Of a stretch of 28,638 bases of DNA, positions 15,961 through 21,959 are shown in pieces. Made by a program: the position numbers and the translations under genes. Positions within the stretch are counted from its first letter, which is position 1. Each line of letters opens with the position of its first letter. Below the pieces are notes generated by a model that saw only the letters and a list, made by a program, of their open reading frames with translations, was not told the DNA's origin and searched no databases. Location: positions 1 through 28,638 of IMG/VR virus record IMGVR_UViG_3300049728_000063. The stretch is one strand, 5' to 3'. The DNA is from a virus.

Positions 15961-16110
15961 TTATTTCATTCTTAATGCTTTGGATTTGGCAGACCATTCT
16001 TTTGCTTTTTGAATATCGTGCCTTTTAACTATTCCTTGCTCACCCTCATCACTTTTATGTCTAGCAGAATATGAATATCTTTTTTGAATTGTTTTAAAAC
16101 TTGGTTTCAT
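15961..16110 (-). CDS. Small basic protein ending in AKSKALRMK
   Basis: 49 aa: starts MKPSFKTIQKRYSYSARHKS, passes through DEGEQGIVKRHDIQKAKEW and ends SAKSKALRMK. It is strongly basic. The C-terminal SAKSKALR matches the C-terminus of the 62-aa protein at 16222-16410 although almost every codon differs (GCC/GCT, TCC/AGT, GCA/GCT, TTA/CTA), so the peptide rather than the DNA is conserved. It follows a small membrane protein gene by 1 bp. Function unknown. Confidence 0.55.
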   Translation of the reverse strand: MKPSFKTIQKRYSYSARHKSDEGEQGIVKRHDIQKAKEWSAKSKALRMK

Positions 16111-16111
16111 A

Positions 16112-16216
16112 TTATTTGGTTGTTATTACTACTATTAAAATCGCCCACATTATTGTTAAAGCTACTGATACATAACCTATTCTGTGATATATTTTAGCTA
16201 ACATTTTTTCCTCCAT
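16112..16216 (-). CDS. Single-helix membrane microprotein
   Basis: 34 aa from ATG 16216, reading MEEKMLAKIYHRIGYVS and then VALTIMWAILIVVITTK. Residues about 14-31 form one hydrophobic helix flanked by charges, so an inner-membrane position is expected. A second ATG at 16204 follows GGAGG at good spacing and would give 30 aa; it is one of few starts here with a Shine-Dalgarno motif. It could be a small lysis (holin-like) or membrane-targeting protein, but size and context alone do not prove it. Confidence 0.5.
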   Translation of the reverse strand: MEEKMLAKIYHRIGYVSVALTIMWAILIVVITTK

Positions 16217-16221
16217 ATAAA

Positions 16222-16410
16222 TTATGCTCTTAGAGCTTTACTTTTAGCTGATAATGATTTACGCCTAGCTGATTTTATTGCAGGCGTTGGATGTTTATCT
16301 TCTACTTTTCCTTTAACACCAAACCTACTTAAATCAACTTTGTATTTACCAGTTTTCTTACTGAAATACATATCATCTCTCATTGGGTTATTTATTTTTT
16401 CTAATGCCAT
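16222..16410 (-). CDS. Small basic protein ending in AKSKALRA
   Basis: 62 aa from the ATG at 16410 (MALEKINNPMRDDMYF). An earlier in-frame ATG at 16431 lies inside a terminator-like stem and is less likely. The C-terminus, ARRKSLSAKSKALRA, is highly basic and carries the AKSKAL peptide shared with three neighbours. It is the first gene after the terminator-like hairpin and the tentative promoter at about 16481. Nothing catalytic is visible; a nucleic-acid-binding or virion-internal protein would suit its charge. Confidence 0.55.
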   Translation of the reverse strand: MALEKINNPMRDDMYFSKKTGKYKVDLSRFGVKGKVEDKHPTPAIKSARRKSLSAKSKALRA

Positions 16411-16412
16411 AT

Positions 16413-16441
16413 AAATAAAAAACAGACGCATTTTGTGCGTC
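16413..16441 (-). terminator. Intrinsic terminator-like hairpin in a gene leader
   Basis: Minus strand GACGCA, loop CAAAA, TGCGTC, then TGTTTTTTATTTAT. The stem is perfect, and ACA/TGT may extend it beyond a bulge. The U-tract runs into the ATG at 16410 and the hairpin lies downstream of a possible promoter. It could end the small-gene operon, act as an attenuator for the late operon, or both. Confidence 0.65.
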
Positions 16442-16480
16442 CGCCTGTTGTGTTAGGGTTAGACCTTTTTAATATCTATA

Positions 16481-16486
16481 AGTATA
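16481..16486 (-). promoter_or_regulatory. Tentative extended -10 promoter element
   Basis: Minus strand TGTTATACT gives TATACT with the extended TG motif. The -35 region, 17 bp up, is poor. It would start transcription about 40 nt before the terminator-like hairpin. It lies in the 93-bp gap before the 62-aa gene, next to a TTATCCACA 9-mer (16513-16521). Weak call. Confidence 0.3.
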
Positions 16487-16524
16487 ACACTTTTTTGAAA
16501 TGCAAGCAACTATGTGGATAACTT

Positions 16525-17001
16525 TTAGTATTCAGGTTCTAGACCATTCTTTAATAATTCGGGATTTCTATATATATCTCCAATAACTTCCCATTCTTTG
16601 CTATTTGAGTCCGTTAGTAATATAGGATTTTTTGTATTTTCATCTATATAAATCCACCCATTTTTTCTCACAACTCCTCCGCAAATTCTTCCATAAGCTA
16701 AATGAGGATTTCTTTCTACAAAATCATCGGGATATATTGCTAAATGTTTTAGTATATCTCCTTCAAAGATTTTAATATCATTTTTATCTTTTATGCCTAC
16801 ATATTGCATTTCATCTTCATATCTGTAAGTTTCTCCACAGTGCATAGTAGTGCTATTAAATAAATCTATTAAATCAAAATAAAACATATTTCCACAATAC
16901 CAAGCCCTAAATTGTGGTATTTCTCTTTTACGTATTTTTTGTAAAGGTTCATCTGGTTCTCCTAGAATTTTTGCTATTTTCTTAATAGTTTTTTTATCCA
17001 T
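16525..17001 (-). CDS. YopX-family protein 1
   Basis: 158 aa. The YopX signature is clear: QYVGIKDKNDIKIFEGDIL in the middle, then strands GRICGGVVRKNGWIYID, and the C-terminal EVIGDIYRNPELL. The N-terminus (about 30 residues, MDKKTIKKIAKILGEPDEPL) is an extra helical piece before the usual FRAW motif. YopX proteins are common in phages; their biochemical role is unknown. It overlaps the 32-aa membrane protein gene by 8 bp and ends before the terminator-promoter region. A second YopX gene lies at 25755-26174 but the two are not close copies. Confidence 0.82.
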   Translation of the reverse strand: MDKKTIKKIAKILGEPDEPLQKIRKREIPQFRAWYCGNMFYFDLIDLFNSTTMHCGETYRYEDEMQYVGIKDKNDIKIFEGDILKHLAIYPDDFVERNPHLAYGRICGGVVRKNGWIYIDENTKNPILLTDSNSKEWEVIGDIYRNPELLKNGLEPEY

Positions 17002-17092
17002 ATTTATGAAAGTATTTCATTATTACCATAATTGATAAAGTTATTGAAACTAAATTTAATAATATCCACAATAATGTAAATAATTTTTTCAT
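16994..17092 (-). CDS. Single-helix membrane microprotein
   Basis: 32 aa: MKKLFTLLWILLNLVSITLS, then IMVIMKYFHKYG. One hydrophobic helix fills residues about 4-25 with Lys at both ends. It starts in an ATGA overlap with the 71-aa Cys-rich gene and ends 8 bp inside the YopX gene, so it is translated in a coupled chain. A membrane role is clear; a specific job such as holin or spanin part is not. Confidence 0.5.
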   Translation of the reverse strand: MKKLFTLLWILLNLVSITLSIMVIMKYFHKYG

Positions 17093-17304
17093 CTTAATAA
17101 TTCTAATTCTTGATTACTCCATTTTATAATTAGTTCTAAAAAATCTTTTTTTCTTTCAACAGGTAAAGTTTGGTAATTAGGAAATATTCTAGCGACTTCT
17201 TCTTTAGGTTCACAAGTCGGACAATCTTCCCAACAATCGGGACAAAATGGAACTTTGCATTTTTCACAGATTTTTCTTAAATTAGTATGTGGTGTTTTTT
17301 TCAT
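17089..17304 (-). CDS. Small Cys-rich (zinc-binding) protein
   Basis: 71 aa. Residues 13-32 hold CEKCKVPFCPDCWEDCPTC, several CxxC pairs able to bind one or two zinc ions. The C-terminal half (VERKKDFLELIIKWSNQELE) is a single amphipathic helix. It overlaps its upstream neighbour by ATGA and also passes into the 32-aa membrane gene by ATGA. Both this protein and the upstream one end in ELLR. A small regulatory or protein-binding role is possible. Confidence 0.6.
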   Translation of the reverse strand: MKKTPHTNLRKICEKCKVPFCPDCWEDCPTCEPKEEVARIFPNYQTLPVERKKDFLELIIKWSNQELELLR

Positions 17305-17507
17305 CTTAGTAATTCATAAAGATAATTTGTATCATCTTTTTTTTTAAAAATAGGACAATACTTACCTTCCCCATATTCAACATTTTGTTCTATAAAATTT
17401 TGTAAAATTAAATTTGCTTCGGCAATATCTTTTTCATTGTCTTCCTTATTCCAGCGTTCCACAAAATCTATAACCAACTTTAATGCTTCTATTTGTTTTT
17501 TATTCAT
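17301..17507 (-). CDS. Small helical protein, first gene after promoter P1
   Basis: 68 aa, acidic, helical (EALKLVIDFVERWNKEDNEK, then DIAEANLILQNFIEQNVEYG), ending YLYELLR. No motif recognised. It is first in the small-gene chain 17507-16525 behind promoter P1. Its leader holds a strong two-part hairpin (17526-17559), which may tune translation. Confidence 0.55.
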   Translation of the reverse strand: MNKKQIEALKLVIDFVERWNKEDNEKDIAEANLILQNFIEQNVEYGEGKYCPIFKKKDDTNYLYELLR

Positions 17508-17525
17508 AAAATTATACGCTAAATT

Positions 17526-17562
17526 AGCCCAACCAGAGCGTTGCAGAACTGGCGGGGCTGAT
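17526..17562 (-). promoter_or_regulatory. Two-part hairpin in the leader after promoter P1
   Basis: On the minus strand AGCCC pairs with GGGCT and CCAG with CTGG, with a small CG/TT internal loop and a 12-nt apical loop. The first strand includes ATCAGCCCCGC, an 11-mer also present in the scaffold leader at 12692-12702. It is followed by AATTTAGCG rather than a U-tract, so regulation is more likely than termination. Confidence 0.45.
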
Positions 17563-17602
17563 TTAATTTATAATAAGTTGCAACACTTTTATTCATAGCT
17601 CA

Positions 17603-17631
17603 ATCTTAGCAAATTACTTTCTAAAAGTCAA
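17603..17631 (-). promoter_or_regulatory. Sigma70-type promoter P1
   Basis: TTGACT (17626-17631) and TAAGAT (17603-17608) are separated by exactly 17 bp on the minus strand. The same boxes at the same spacing recur at 24527-24555. It overlaps the end of the 72-aa gene and points at the 68-aa gene. Start of transcription would be near 17596. Confidence 0.65.
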
Positions 17632-17846
17632 GCTAACTTCTGCACTCGTGCGTCAAACAAATTATCGTGTCGTTCTATCTTTTGCACATTACCTAAGTTA
17701 TCTAGGTGGCAAGTAAAACTTCCTCCTTTAATATCAAACGCCCCTGATTTACATAGCAATTCAAAGGTCTTATGGAACTGATTAAACGACTTGAAAAGCT
17801 CGGCATCCTGATGAGTTAAGAAAATTGTTACTTGTGGTTCTGGCAT
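17628..17846 (-). CDS. Conserved-looking small phage protein after terminase
   Basis: 72 aa: MPEPQVTIFLTHQDAELFKS, then FNQFHKTFELLCKSG and the end VQKIERHDNLFDARVQKLA. The gene starts 2 bp after the large terminase stop. The layout is one I associate with short proteins next to terminase genes in phages, without known function. Its tail end overlaps the -35 box of promoter P1. Confidence 0.55.
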   Translation of the reverse strand: MPEPQVTIFLTHQDAELFKSFNQFHKTFELLCKSGAFDIKGGSFTCHLDNLGNVQKIERHDNLFDARVQKLA

Positions 17847-17848
17847 AG

Positions 17849-19471
17849 TTAAAAATCATTATTATCACTCCCTGTTGAATAAAAAGACTTGAATTGTCTA
17901 GCTGGAATAGTGCCGTCTACGCTTGAACCTCTGACTACACCTTGTAAGAAGTTGTCCTTCTTTGAAATGATAGTAGCCAAATCTTCGCCAAATCTATCTA
18001 GGCCGACAAGAGCATACATATCAGCCATAAAAAAGTGGTCTGGTCCTTTACGTCGCCATTCCCACTTCCAGCCATACTGTGGGTCATTTTCCTCTCCAAC
18101 AAAAGTCTTAACACGATAGATATTCAAAGCGTGAGCAAAAAATGGTTTCCAGTCCTCATAAGTTCCATTGTAAACCATTCGCTTTTCATTTATTTGGTCT
18201 ACGGCTAATTGTATTACTCGGTTTCTATCTATCAAGACCTTGCCATATTCTTCATCTTCGCCCCAACGAATGAGTTGTTTGTTGCGAGTCTCTTTTACCG
18301 ACCAGATTAAGAATACTCGCCCTGGATATTTCTGTTGCAACTTTCTAACACCGATTAAGTCCCCACCTTGGTCAGCCATCAATATCCAATTCTTGTTATC
18401 GTGCAAGTGTTTGTCTATTTCATCATAAGGGTCATAGTTCGGGTCTTTCTTTTCTTGGGGGGACATACAATAACCATAATAGAAAGCACCTTGTTTGTTT
18501 CGTATCGTATAGTGAAGATTATATGAAGTGTCTAGTCCGATTATTGCTCTGCCCTCTTGTGTGTTTACATTATCCGATAAACAATTCTTTAATGCTCGCT
18601 CGCTCAATGCGTCATTCGGATTAACATAAGGCAAACCAGCCACGAAGTTATAAAAGTACTCAGGACTACCTCGTTTCTTTTCGGCTATGTAAGTTGCTTT
18701 GATATTAGGATTTAGCCAAAGTGGTATCCAATAGCCAGACCATTTGCCACTTGCTGTCTTGACCCATTCGCCCATTCGTCTTTCTTCATTCGTAATCTCG
18801 CCTTTGCATTTAGGACAGCGATAGGTTTCAGTTTTATAATCAACACAAGTTTCATCCAACGGATAAGTTTCTCCACAAGAGTGTTTTATATGCCATATTT
18901 TCTTATCACTCAAAGCCCAGAATCTATCAACACCAAAGTCGGGTATCGTAGGGTTAGAGAATAGCCATTTCCAACCATACTCTGAGTGCTGTAAACGTGA
19001 GTCATAAGTTTCAAGAATACTTTGTGGACTTTTATCAAACTCATCGCCAACTAGAATATCTAACGACAACATAATTGCTGATAAGTCAGTCTGTGAGCCA
19101 AGATAGTGAATGAAGTTCTCGCCTATCTGTTTTTGCGTAATAGAGTCTTTATCTTTCATCCAACCTTGAATGATAGGATTTTGTTGTGCCATTGGATTAA
19201 CCTTTGAGCCAACAAACTTTTGCACCATTTCTACTGTGGGTAGCACATATCCAACATTTAAGCGTCTGTTCTTGCAGAGCCAAATAGTCTTTAAAATAGC
19301 CATTGTGCTAAATCCTATCTGTCCTGCTTTCAAACAAACTAAATAAGGAGAAGTATCTCTATAAATATCAAATAAATATCTATGTGTAGTAAAATCTAAT
19401 GGCTTGCCATTTTCTGTTTTTATACCATTTTCTTGAATCCAGCTATGGATTGATACTTGGCTTAATAACAT
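17849..19471 (-). CDS. terL: Terminase large subunit (GpA-like packaging ATPase/nuclease)
   Basis: 540 aa from the ATG at 19471 (MLLSQVSIHSWIQENG); upstream in-frame ATGs at 19540 would overlap the 51-aa gene more and lack similarity to the family. The ATPase P-loop-like KAGQIGFST is at 48-56, and Walker B, ILVGDEFD, at 139-146. A zinc site follows (Cys199, Cys209, Cys219, Cys222) with GYWIP, a hallmark of the GpA group. The nuclease half has GLDTS (Asp315), LMADQGGD (Asp368) and GPDHFFMADMY near residue 500. It pumps DNA into the head through the portal and cuts genome units. Confidence 0.9.
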   Translation of the reverse strand: MLLSQVSIHSWIQENGIKTENGKPLDFTTHRYLFDIYRDTSPYLVCLKAGQIGFSTMAILKTIWLCKNRRLNVGYVLPTVEMVQKFVGSKVNPMAQQNPIIQGWMKDKDSITQKQIGENFIHYLGSQTDLSAIMLSLDILVGDEFDKSPQSILETYDSRLQHSEYGWKWLFSNPTIPDFGVDRFWALSDKKIWHIKHSCGETYPLDETCVDYKTETYRCPKCKGEITNEERRMGEWVKTASGKWSGYWIPLWLNPNIKATYIAEKKRGSPEYFYNFVAGLPYVNPNDALSERALKNCLSDNVNTQEGRAIIGLDTSYNLHYTIRNKQGAFYYGYCMSPQEKKDPNYDPYDEIDKHLHDNKNWILMADQGGDLIGVRKLQQKYPGRVFLIWSVKETRNKQLIRWGEDEEYGKVLIDRNRVIQLAVDQINEKRMVYNGTYEDWKPFFAHALNIYRVKTFVGEENDPQYGWKWEWRRKGPDHFFMADMYALVGLDRFGEDLATIISKKDNFLQGVVRGSSVDGTIPARQFKSFYSTGSDNNDF

Positions 19472-19598
19472 TTTTTCTATTATTCGGACACGATTGAGGC
19501 CATAATTTACACCAAATATCACAGCCTTTAAAAGCATCAAGATTAGAATTATACGTCCCTCTTTTTAAATTCTTAAAGCTATTTGTTTTCTTCTTCAT
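19443..19598 (-). CDS. Cys/Trp-rich microprotein between the terminase subunits
   Basis: 51 aa: a basic start MKKKTNSFKNLKRGTYNSNL, then FKGCDIWCKLWPQSCPNNRK and NVIKPSINP. Three Cys and two Trp within 13 residues are unusual for chance. Its ATG overlaps the small-terminase stop as ATGA, and its end overlaps the start of the large terminase by 29 bp, so it is well placed for coupled translation. It may be a small metal-binding or packaging-associated protein; no family is recognised. Confidence 0.5.
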   Translation of the reverse strand: MKKKTNSFKNLKRGTYNSNLDAFKGCDIWCKLWPQSCPNNRKNVIKPSINP

Positions 19599-19942
19599 AA
19601 TTGTTCTTTAAGTTTACTTTCAAACTCATCTACAACTTTTGCTACTGCTGGAGTAAATTCTATCTTCTCTCCTTTAGTTGTTATATCTGTTTTAGTGTCG
19701 GGATTACCTTCCGCCTGTTTCCACACTTCTATTTTGTTTAAGCCATACAAAAACTCCTCCCTCTCATCGTCCGTCATAGTTAGCATTTTATTACGAGCAT
19801 ATTCTTTAAGAGAAATACCCTTAGGACGACCAGATGGATTACCTGTCTGTCCTTTCTTATATTGATAAGGTCTTAATCGTTCTGTCCCATCTTTTGGTTG
19901 TTTGTGCTGTTCCTGAGCACTAATTTCTTCTTCTGTATCCAT
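19595..19942 (-). CDS. Terminase small subunit-like protein (DUF5681)
   Basis: 115 aa. Residues about 25-50 (PYQYKKGQTGNPSGRPKGIS, then LKEYAR) are the DUF5681 signature, found in small proteins just before large terminase genes. The rest is helical, with an acidic C-terminus (VAKVVDEFESKLKEQL). It likely recognises viral DNA and hands it to the large terminase. Its stop overlaps the ATG of the 51-aa microprotein. Assignment relies on the motif plus position. Confidence 0.75.
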   Translation of the reverse strand: MDTEEEISAQEQHKQPKDGTERLRPYQYKKGQTGNPSGRPKGISLKEYARNKMLTMTDDEREEFLYGLNKIEVWKQAEGNPDTKTDITTKGEKIEFTPAVAKVVDEFESKLKEQL

Positions 19943-19945
19943 ATA

Positions 19946-20104
19946 TTATTTACTCTTAGATGTAGTTAATGCTTGATACATTAGTTTCTTTAGAAATTCT
20001 TTATCTTTACCCCTTATCCCGTGACTCATTAAAATTGCCCCAAACAATGCTATATGTCCTGTATGCCACTTTCCTAAATATTTATTTTGTAATTTCTTCT
20101 CCAT
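19946..20104 (-). CDS. Small basic protein before terminase genes
   Basis: 52 aa: MEKKLQNKYLGKWHTGHIAL, then FGAILMSHGIRGKDKEFLKK and LMYQALTTSKSK. Basic, with an amphipathic helix in the centre; hydrophobicity of IALFGAILM is too short for a sure membrane helix. Its stop lies 3 bp before the small-terminase start. No family recognised. Confidence 0.45.
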   Translation of the reverse strand: MEKKLQNKYLGKWHTGHIALFGAILMSHGIRGKDKEFLKKLMYQALTTSKSK

Positions 20105-20140
20105 AATATTTACTAAAAATTGAGGTCAAGAATTATTCTT

Positions 20141-20371
20141 TTAATGATAAATCATACTTTTCAAATCCCTTATTTCTGCGAAGTATCTCTTTGGTTCAAC
20201 TTGTCCTCTCTTGTTGTTGAAATCCATTACGAAATCTTCTATCTTTGTTCCCGTCTTTCTACCGAACACAAACACTTTTTGATTTTTAGTAGCATCACCT
20301 ATTTTTATACTTTCAACAATAAAGTTGTTATAAGTTAAATACGCCGCTAAACACATATCTGATGTTTCCAT
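20141..20371 (-). CDS. DUF5659-like small protein
   Basis: 76 aa. The pattern TSDMCLAAYLTYNNFIVESI, then QKVFVFGRKTG, a polar stretch, and VEPKRYFAEIRDLKSMIYH fits the DUF5659 family of phage and mobile-element proteins: a conserved LAAYL start, FxF strand, and a closing RDLKS(L/M)I helix. Biochemical function is unknown. It lies in the chain of small genes upstream of the terminase. Confidence 0.65.
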   Translation of the reverse strand: METSDMCLAAYLTYNNFIVESIKIGDATKNQKVFVFGRKTGTKIEDFVMDFNNKRGQVEPKRYFAEIRDLKSMIYH

Positions 20372-20392
20372 ATAATTTAATTGACTTAACTT

Positions 20393-20683
20393 TTAATCTC
20401 GACTTAGCTTCTCTCCTTCGTAATATGTCATTGTAGCCCTTTGGATTATTTCTAATGCGTCTGGGGGTACAAATGCCATTTCTTCTTCCCATATACTCCA
20501 AATGTCGTTTTTTAGTATACTTTTAAGAGCATTCTCTTGTTTTTCGGGAAGATTTAAGGTTTCTATGTCCGTTAAAATTCTTCCTTGTAATAGATTAAAT
20601 GCACTTGCAGTACACGCTTTCGTCATTGGCGGTATTTTTGATAAATCTTGCATAACTTTTCTTGACTTGACCTCAATTTTCAA
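20393..20683 (-). CDS. Small helical protein, probable TTG start
   Basis: 96 aa if started at the TTG (20681-20683), which has AGGA seven bases upstream; the first ATG, at 20653, would give 86 aa (MQDLSKIPPMTKACTASA). The sequence is helical and neutral (AFNLLQGRILTDIETLNLPE, then WSIWEEEMAFVPPDALEIIQ). No motif recognised. The start region contains a 15-bp sequence repeated in inverse at 20116-20130. Confidence 0.5.
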   Translation of the reverse strand: MKIEVKSRKVMQDLSKIPPMTKACTASAFNLLQGRILTDIETLNLPEKQENALKSILKNDIWSIWEEEMAFVPPDALEIIQRATMTYYEGEKLSRD

Positions 20684-20705
20684 TGAACATTCCTACTTAA
20701 TTTCC

Positions 20706-20921
20706 CTATACCAGCCCATATATCTTTAGTAAAGCCTTGTTCTCTTCTTCGCCTAGTGGACTAGCATCAGTAAAGAATTGATAACTCTCTGTATCTTTTA
20801 AGAATTGTAAATCTAAACTAGCGTTTCGGTCGGTGGTTCCTAAATGATATCTTATTTCTTTGCACTTTAATATTCTTAGGATAGCCAAATCATTTTTCTT
20901 CTTTTGTTCTAAGTTTGTCAT
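20706..20921 (-). CDS. Small hypothetical protein (71 aa)
   Basis: 71 aa, helical start with charged residues (MTNLEQKKKNDLAILRILKC), middle KEIRYHLGTTDRNASLDLQF, and a hydrophobic end ENKALLKIYGLV. It overlaps the 64-aa gene upstream by 32 bp. No motif recognised. Placement and spacing match the other early small genes. Confidence 0.5.
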   Translation of the reverse strand: MTNLEQKKKNDLAILRILKCKEIRYHLGTTDRNASLDLQFLKDTESYQFFTDASPLGEEENKALLKIYGLV

Positions 20922-21084
20922 AATTTTCTAAATAATTATTTTTATTAACCTTTATAAGTTGCCTTTTAGCCCAGTTTATTACAAACATATCTGTTTCAAT
21001 ATTAAACTCCCACGCCTCGTTTCTTCTAGTTGGGTCGTCTTCATATTCTATATCAACCCTAACCCCTCCTTTATTCATTGCCAT
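20890..21084 (-). CDS. Small hypothetical protein (64 aa)
   Basis: 64 aa: VRVDIEYEDDPTRRNEAWEF, then NIETDMFVINWAKRQLIKVN. A short beta-plus-helix domain is likely. The start is the ATG at 21084, or the one at 21078 (MNKGG). It overlaps the 82-aa zinc-type gene by 14 bp and the 71-aa gene by 32 bp. Function unknown. Confidence 0.45.
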   Translation of the reverse strand: MAMNKGGVRVDIEYEDDPTRRNEAWEFNIETDMFVINWAKRQLIKVNKNNYLENYDKLRTKEEK

Positions 21085-21319
21085 ATTTTTTTATTTTCCA
21101 AATTGTTTTTCCTATGTAAAACTTAATGATAAACCAAACAGGTGGACGAATCTGTTTGTGAGTTCTTCTAATCATAAGCTCCGTCTTTTTAGCACAACTT
21201 CTACATATCTTCTTTTCACTATGAATTATATCTGCTGGTTTAGGTAAGAAAGGAAAGTGTAGTGTCCTTATTCTAGGATAGAAAGCTCGTTGATGACATT
21301 GTTCGCAGGGTTTAAACAT
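21071..21319 (-). CDS. Small basic protein with two Cys pairs
   Basis: 82 aa. CEQCHQRAF at residues 5-13 and CRSCAKKTE at about 39-47 form a C-x2-C...C-x2-C zinc ribbon. The C-terminus is basic and partly hydrophobic (PPVWFIIKFYIGKTIWKIKK), possibly membrane- or nucleic-acid-binding. It starts 2 bp after the cytosine methyltransferase stop. One of a dozen Cys-pair microproteins in this arm. Confidence 0.55.
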   Translation of the reverse strand: MFKPCEQCHQRAFYPRIRTLHFPFLPKPADIIHSEKKICRSCAKKTELMIRRTHKQIRPPVWFIIKFYIGKTIWKIKKYGNE

Positions 21320-21321
21320 TT

Positions 21322-21957
21322 TTATTTTTTATTTAATGCTTCTTTTAAAATATGTAAGCCGATTTCGGGGTAAACACAATTTCGTAATACTTGCCGTTTA
21401 TTTTTTAATTTTATATCAAGCCCATTCAATCCGTGTAAGTCAATTAGTTCTGGTATTTGTGCTTCCCGTATTATTGCTTTTCTTTGTGCTGATTTTGACG
21501 CTTGGCGATTCATTGTGCCTATCTGTGTATAGTTTACACTAATATCAGAAATTGGGAAGTTCGCCCAGAAATAATGTCGCCCGATAATTTGTGGCTCATA
21601 TATAGGTTTGTAATAACTTTTAACATTTTCAATAATATATTTTCCTTTAAAGAAATGTTTTAAGAAAATAATTTCCTGCCAAAGTTTCATATCGGGATAA
21701 CGGAATATACCTTGTCCTTTTAAGAAATGATTAGTCACGGAATGAGTGGGGCAAGGTGGGCTAGACCATATAAAATCATATTCTTGGTGGTGGTCTATAA
21801 GATACTGGTGAGCGTCCGCCACAATTACTTTATCTTCAGGAAATAGTTTTTGATATACATCAGCAATATCTTTAACATTTTCAACCGCAGTAACTTCGTG
21901 TCCTTTCCAAAGTTTACGATTTCCACCAATTCCTGCATAAAGATTAAGTATTTTCAT
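21322..21957 (-). CDS. Short C5-cytosine DNA methyltransferase
   Basis: 211 aa from the ATG at 21957, three bases after the GroEL stop; earlier in-frame codons overlap GroEL and are not family-like. Motif I is NLYAGIGG (5-12), motif IV is SSPPCPTHS with catalytic Cys69, and motif VI is IENV (109-112). Motif VIII-like GRHYFWANF and motif X-like QVLRNCVYPEIGLHILKEA close the domain. It would methylate C5 of cytosine using S-adenosylmethionine. At 211 aa it has little room for a target-recognition domain, so specificity may be loose. No restriction enzyme partner lies nearby; protection of viral DNA is the likely job. Confidence 0.82.
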   Translation of the reverse strand: MKILNLYAGIGGNRKLWKGHEVTAVENVKDIADVYQKLFPEDKVIVADAHQYLIDHHQEYDFIWSSPPCPTHSVTNHFLKGQGIFRYPDMKLWQEIIFLKHFFKGKYIIENVKSYYKPIYEPQIIGRHYFWANFPISDISVNYTQIGTMNRQASKSAQRKAIIREAQIPELIDLHGLNGLDIKLKNKRQVLRNCVYPEIGLHILKEALNKK

Positions 21958-21959
21958 AA

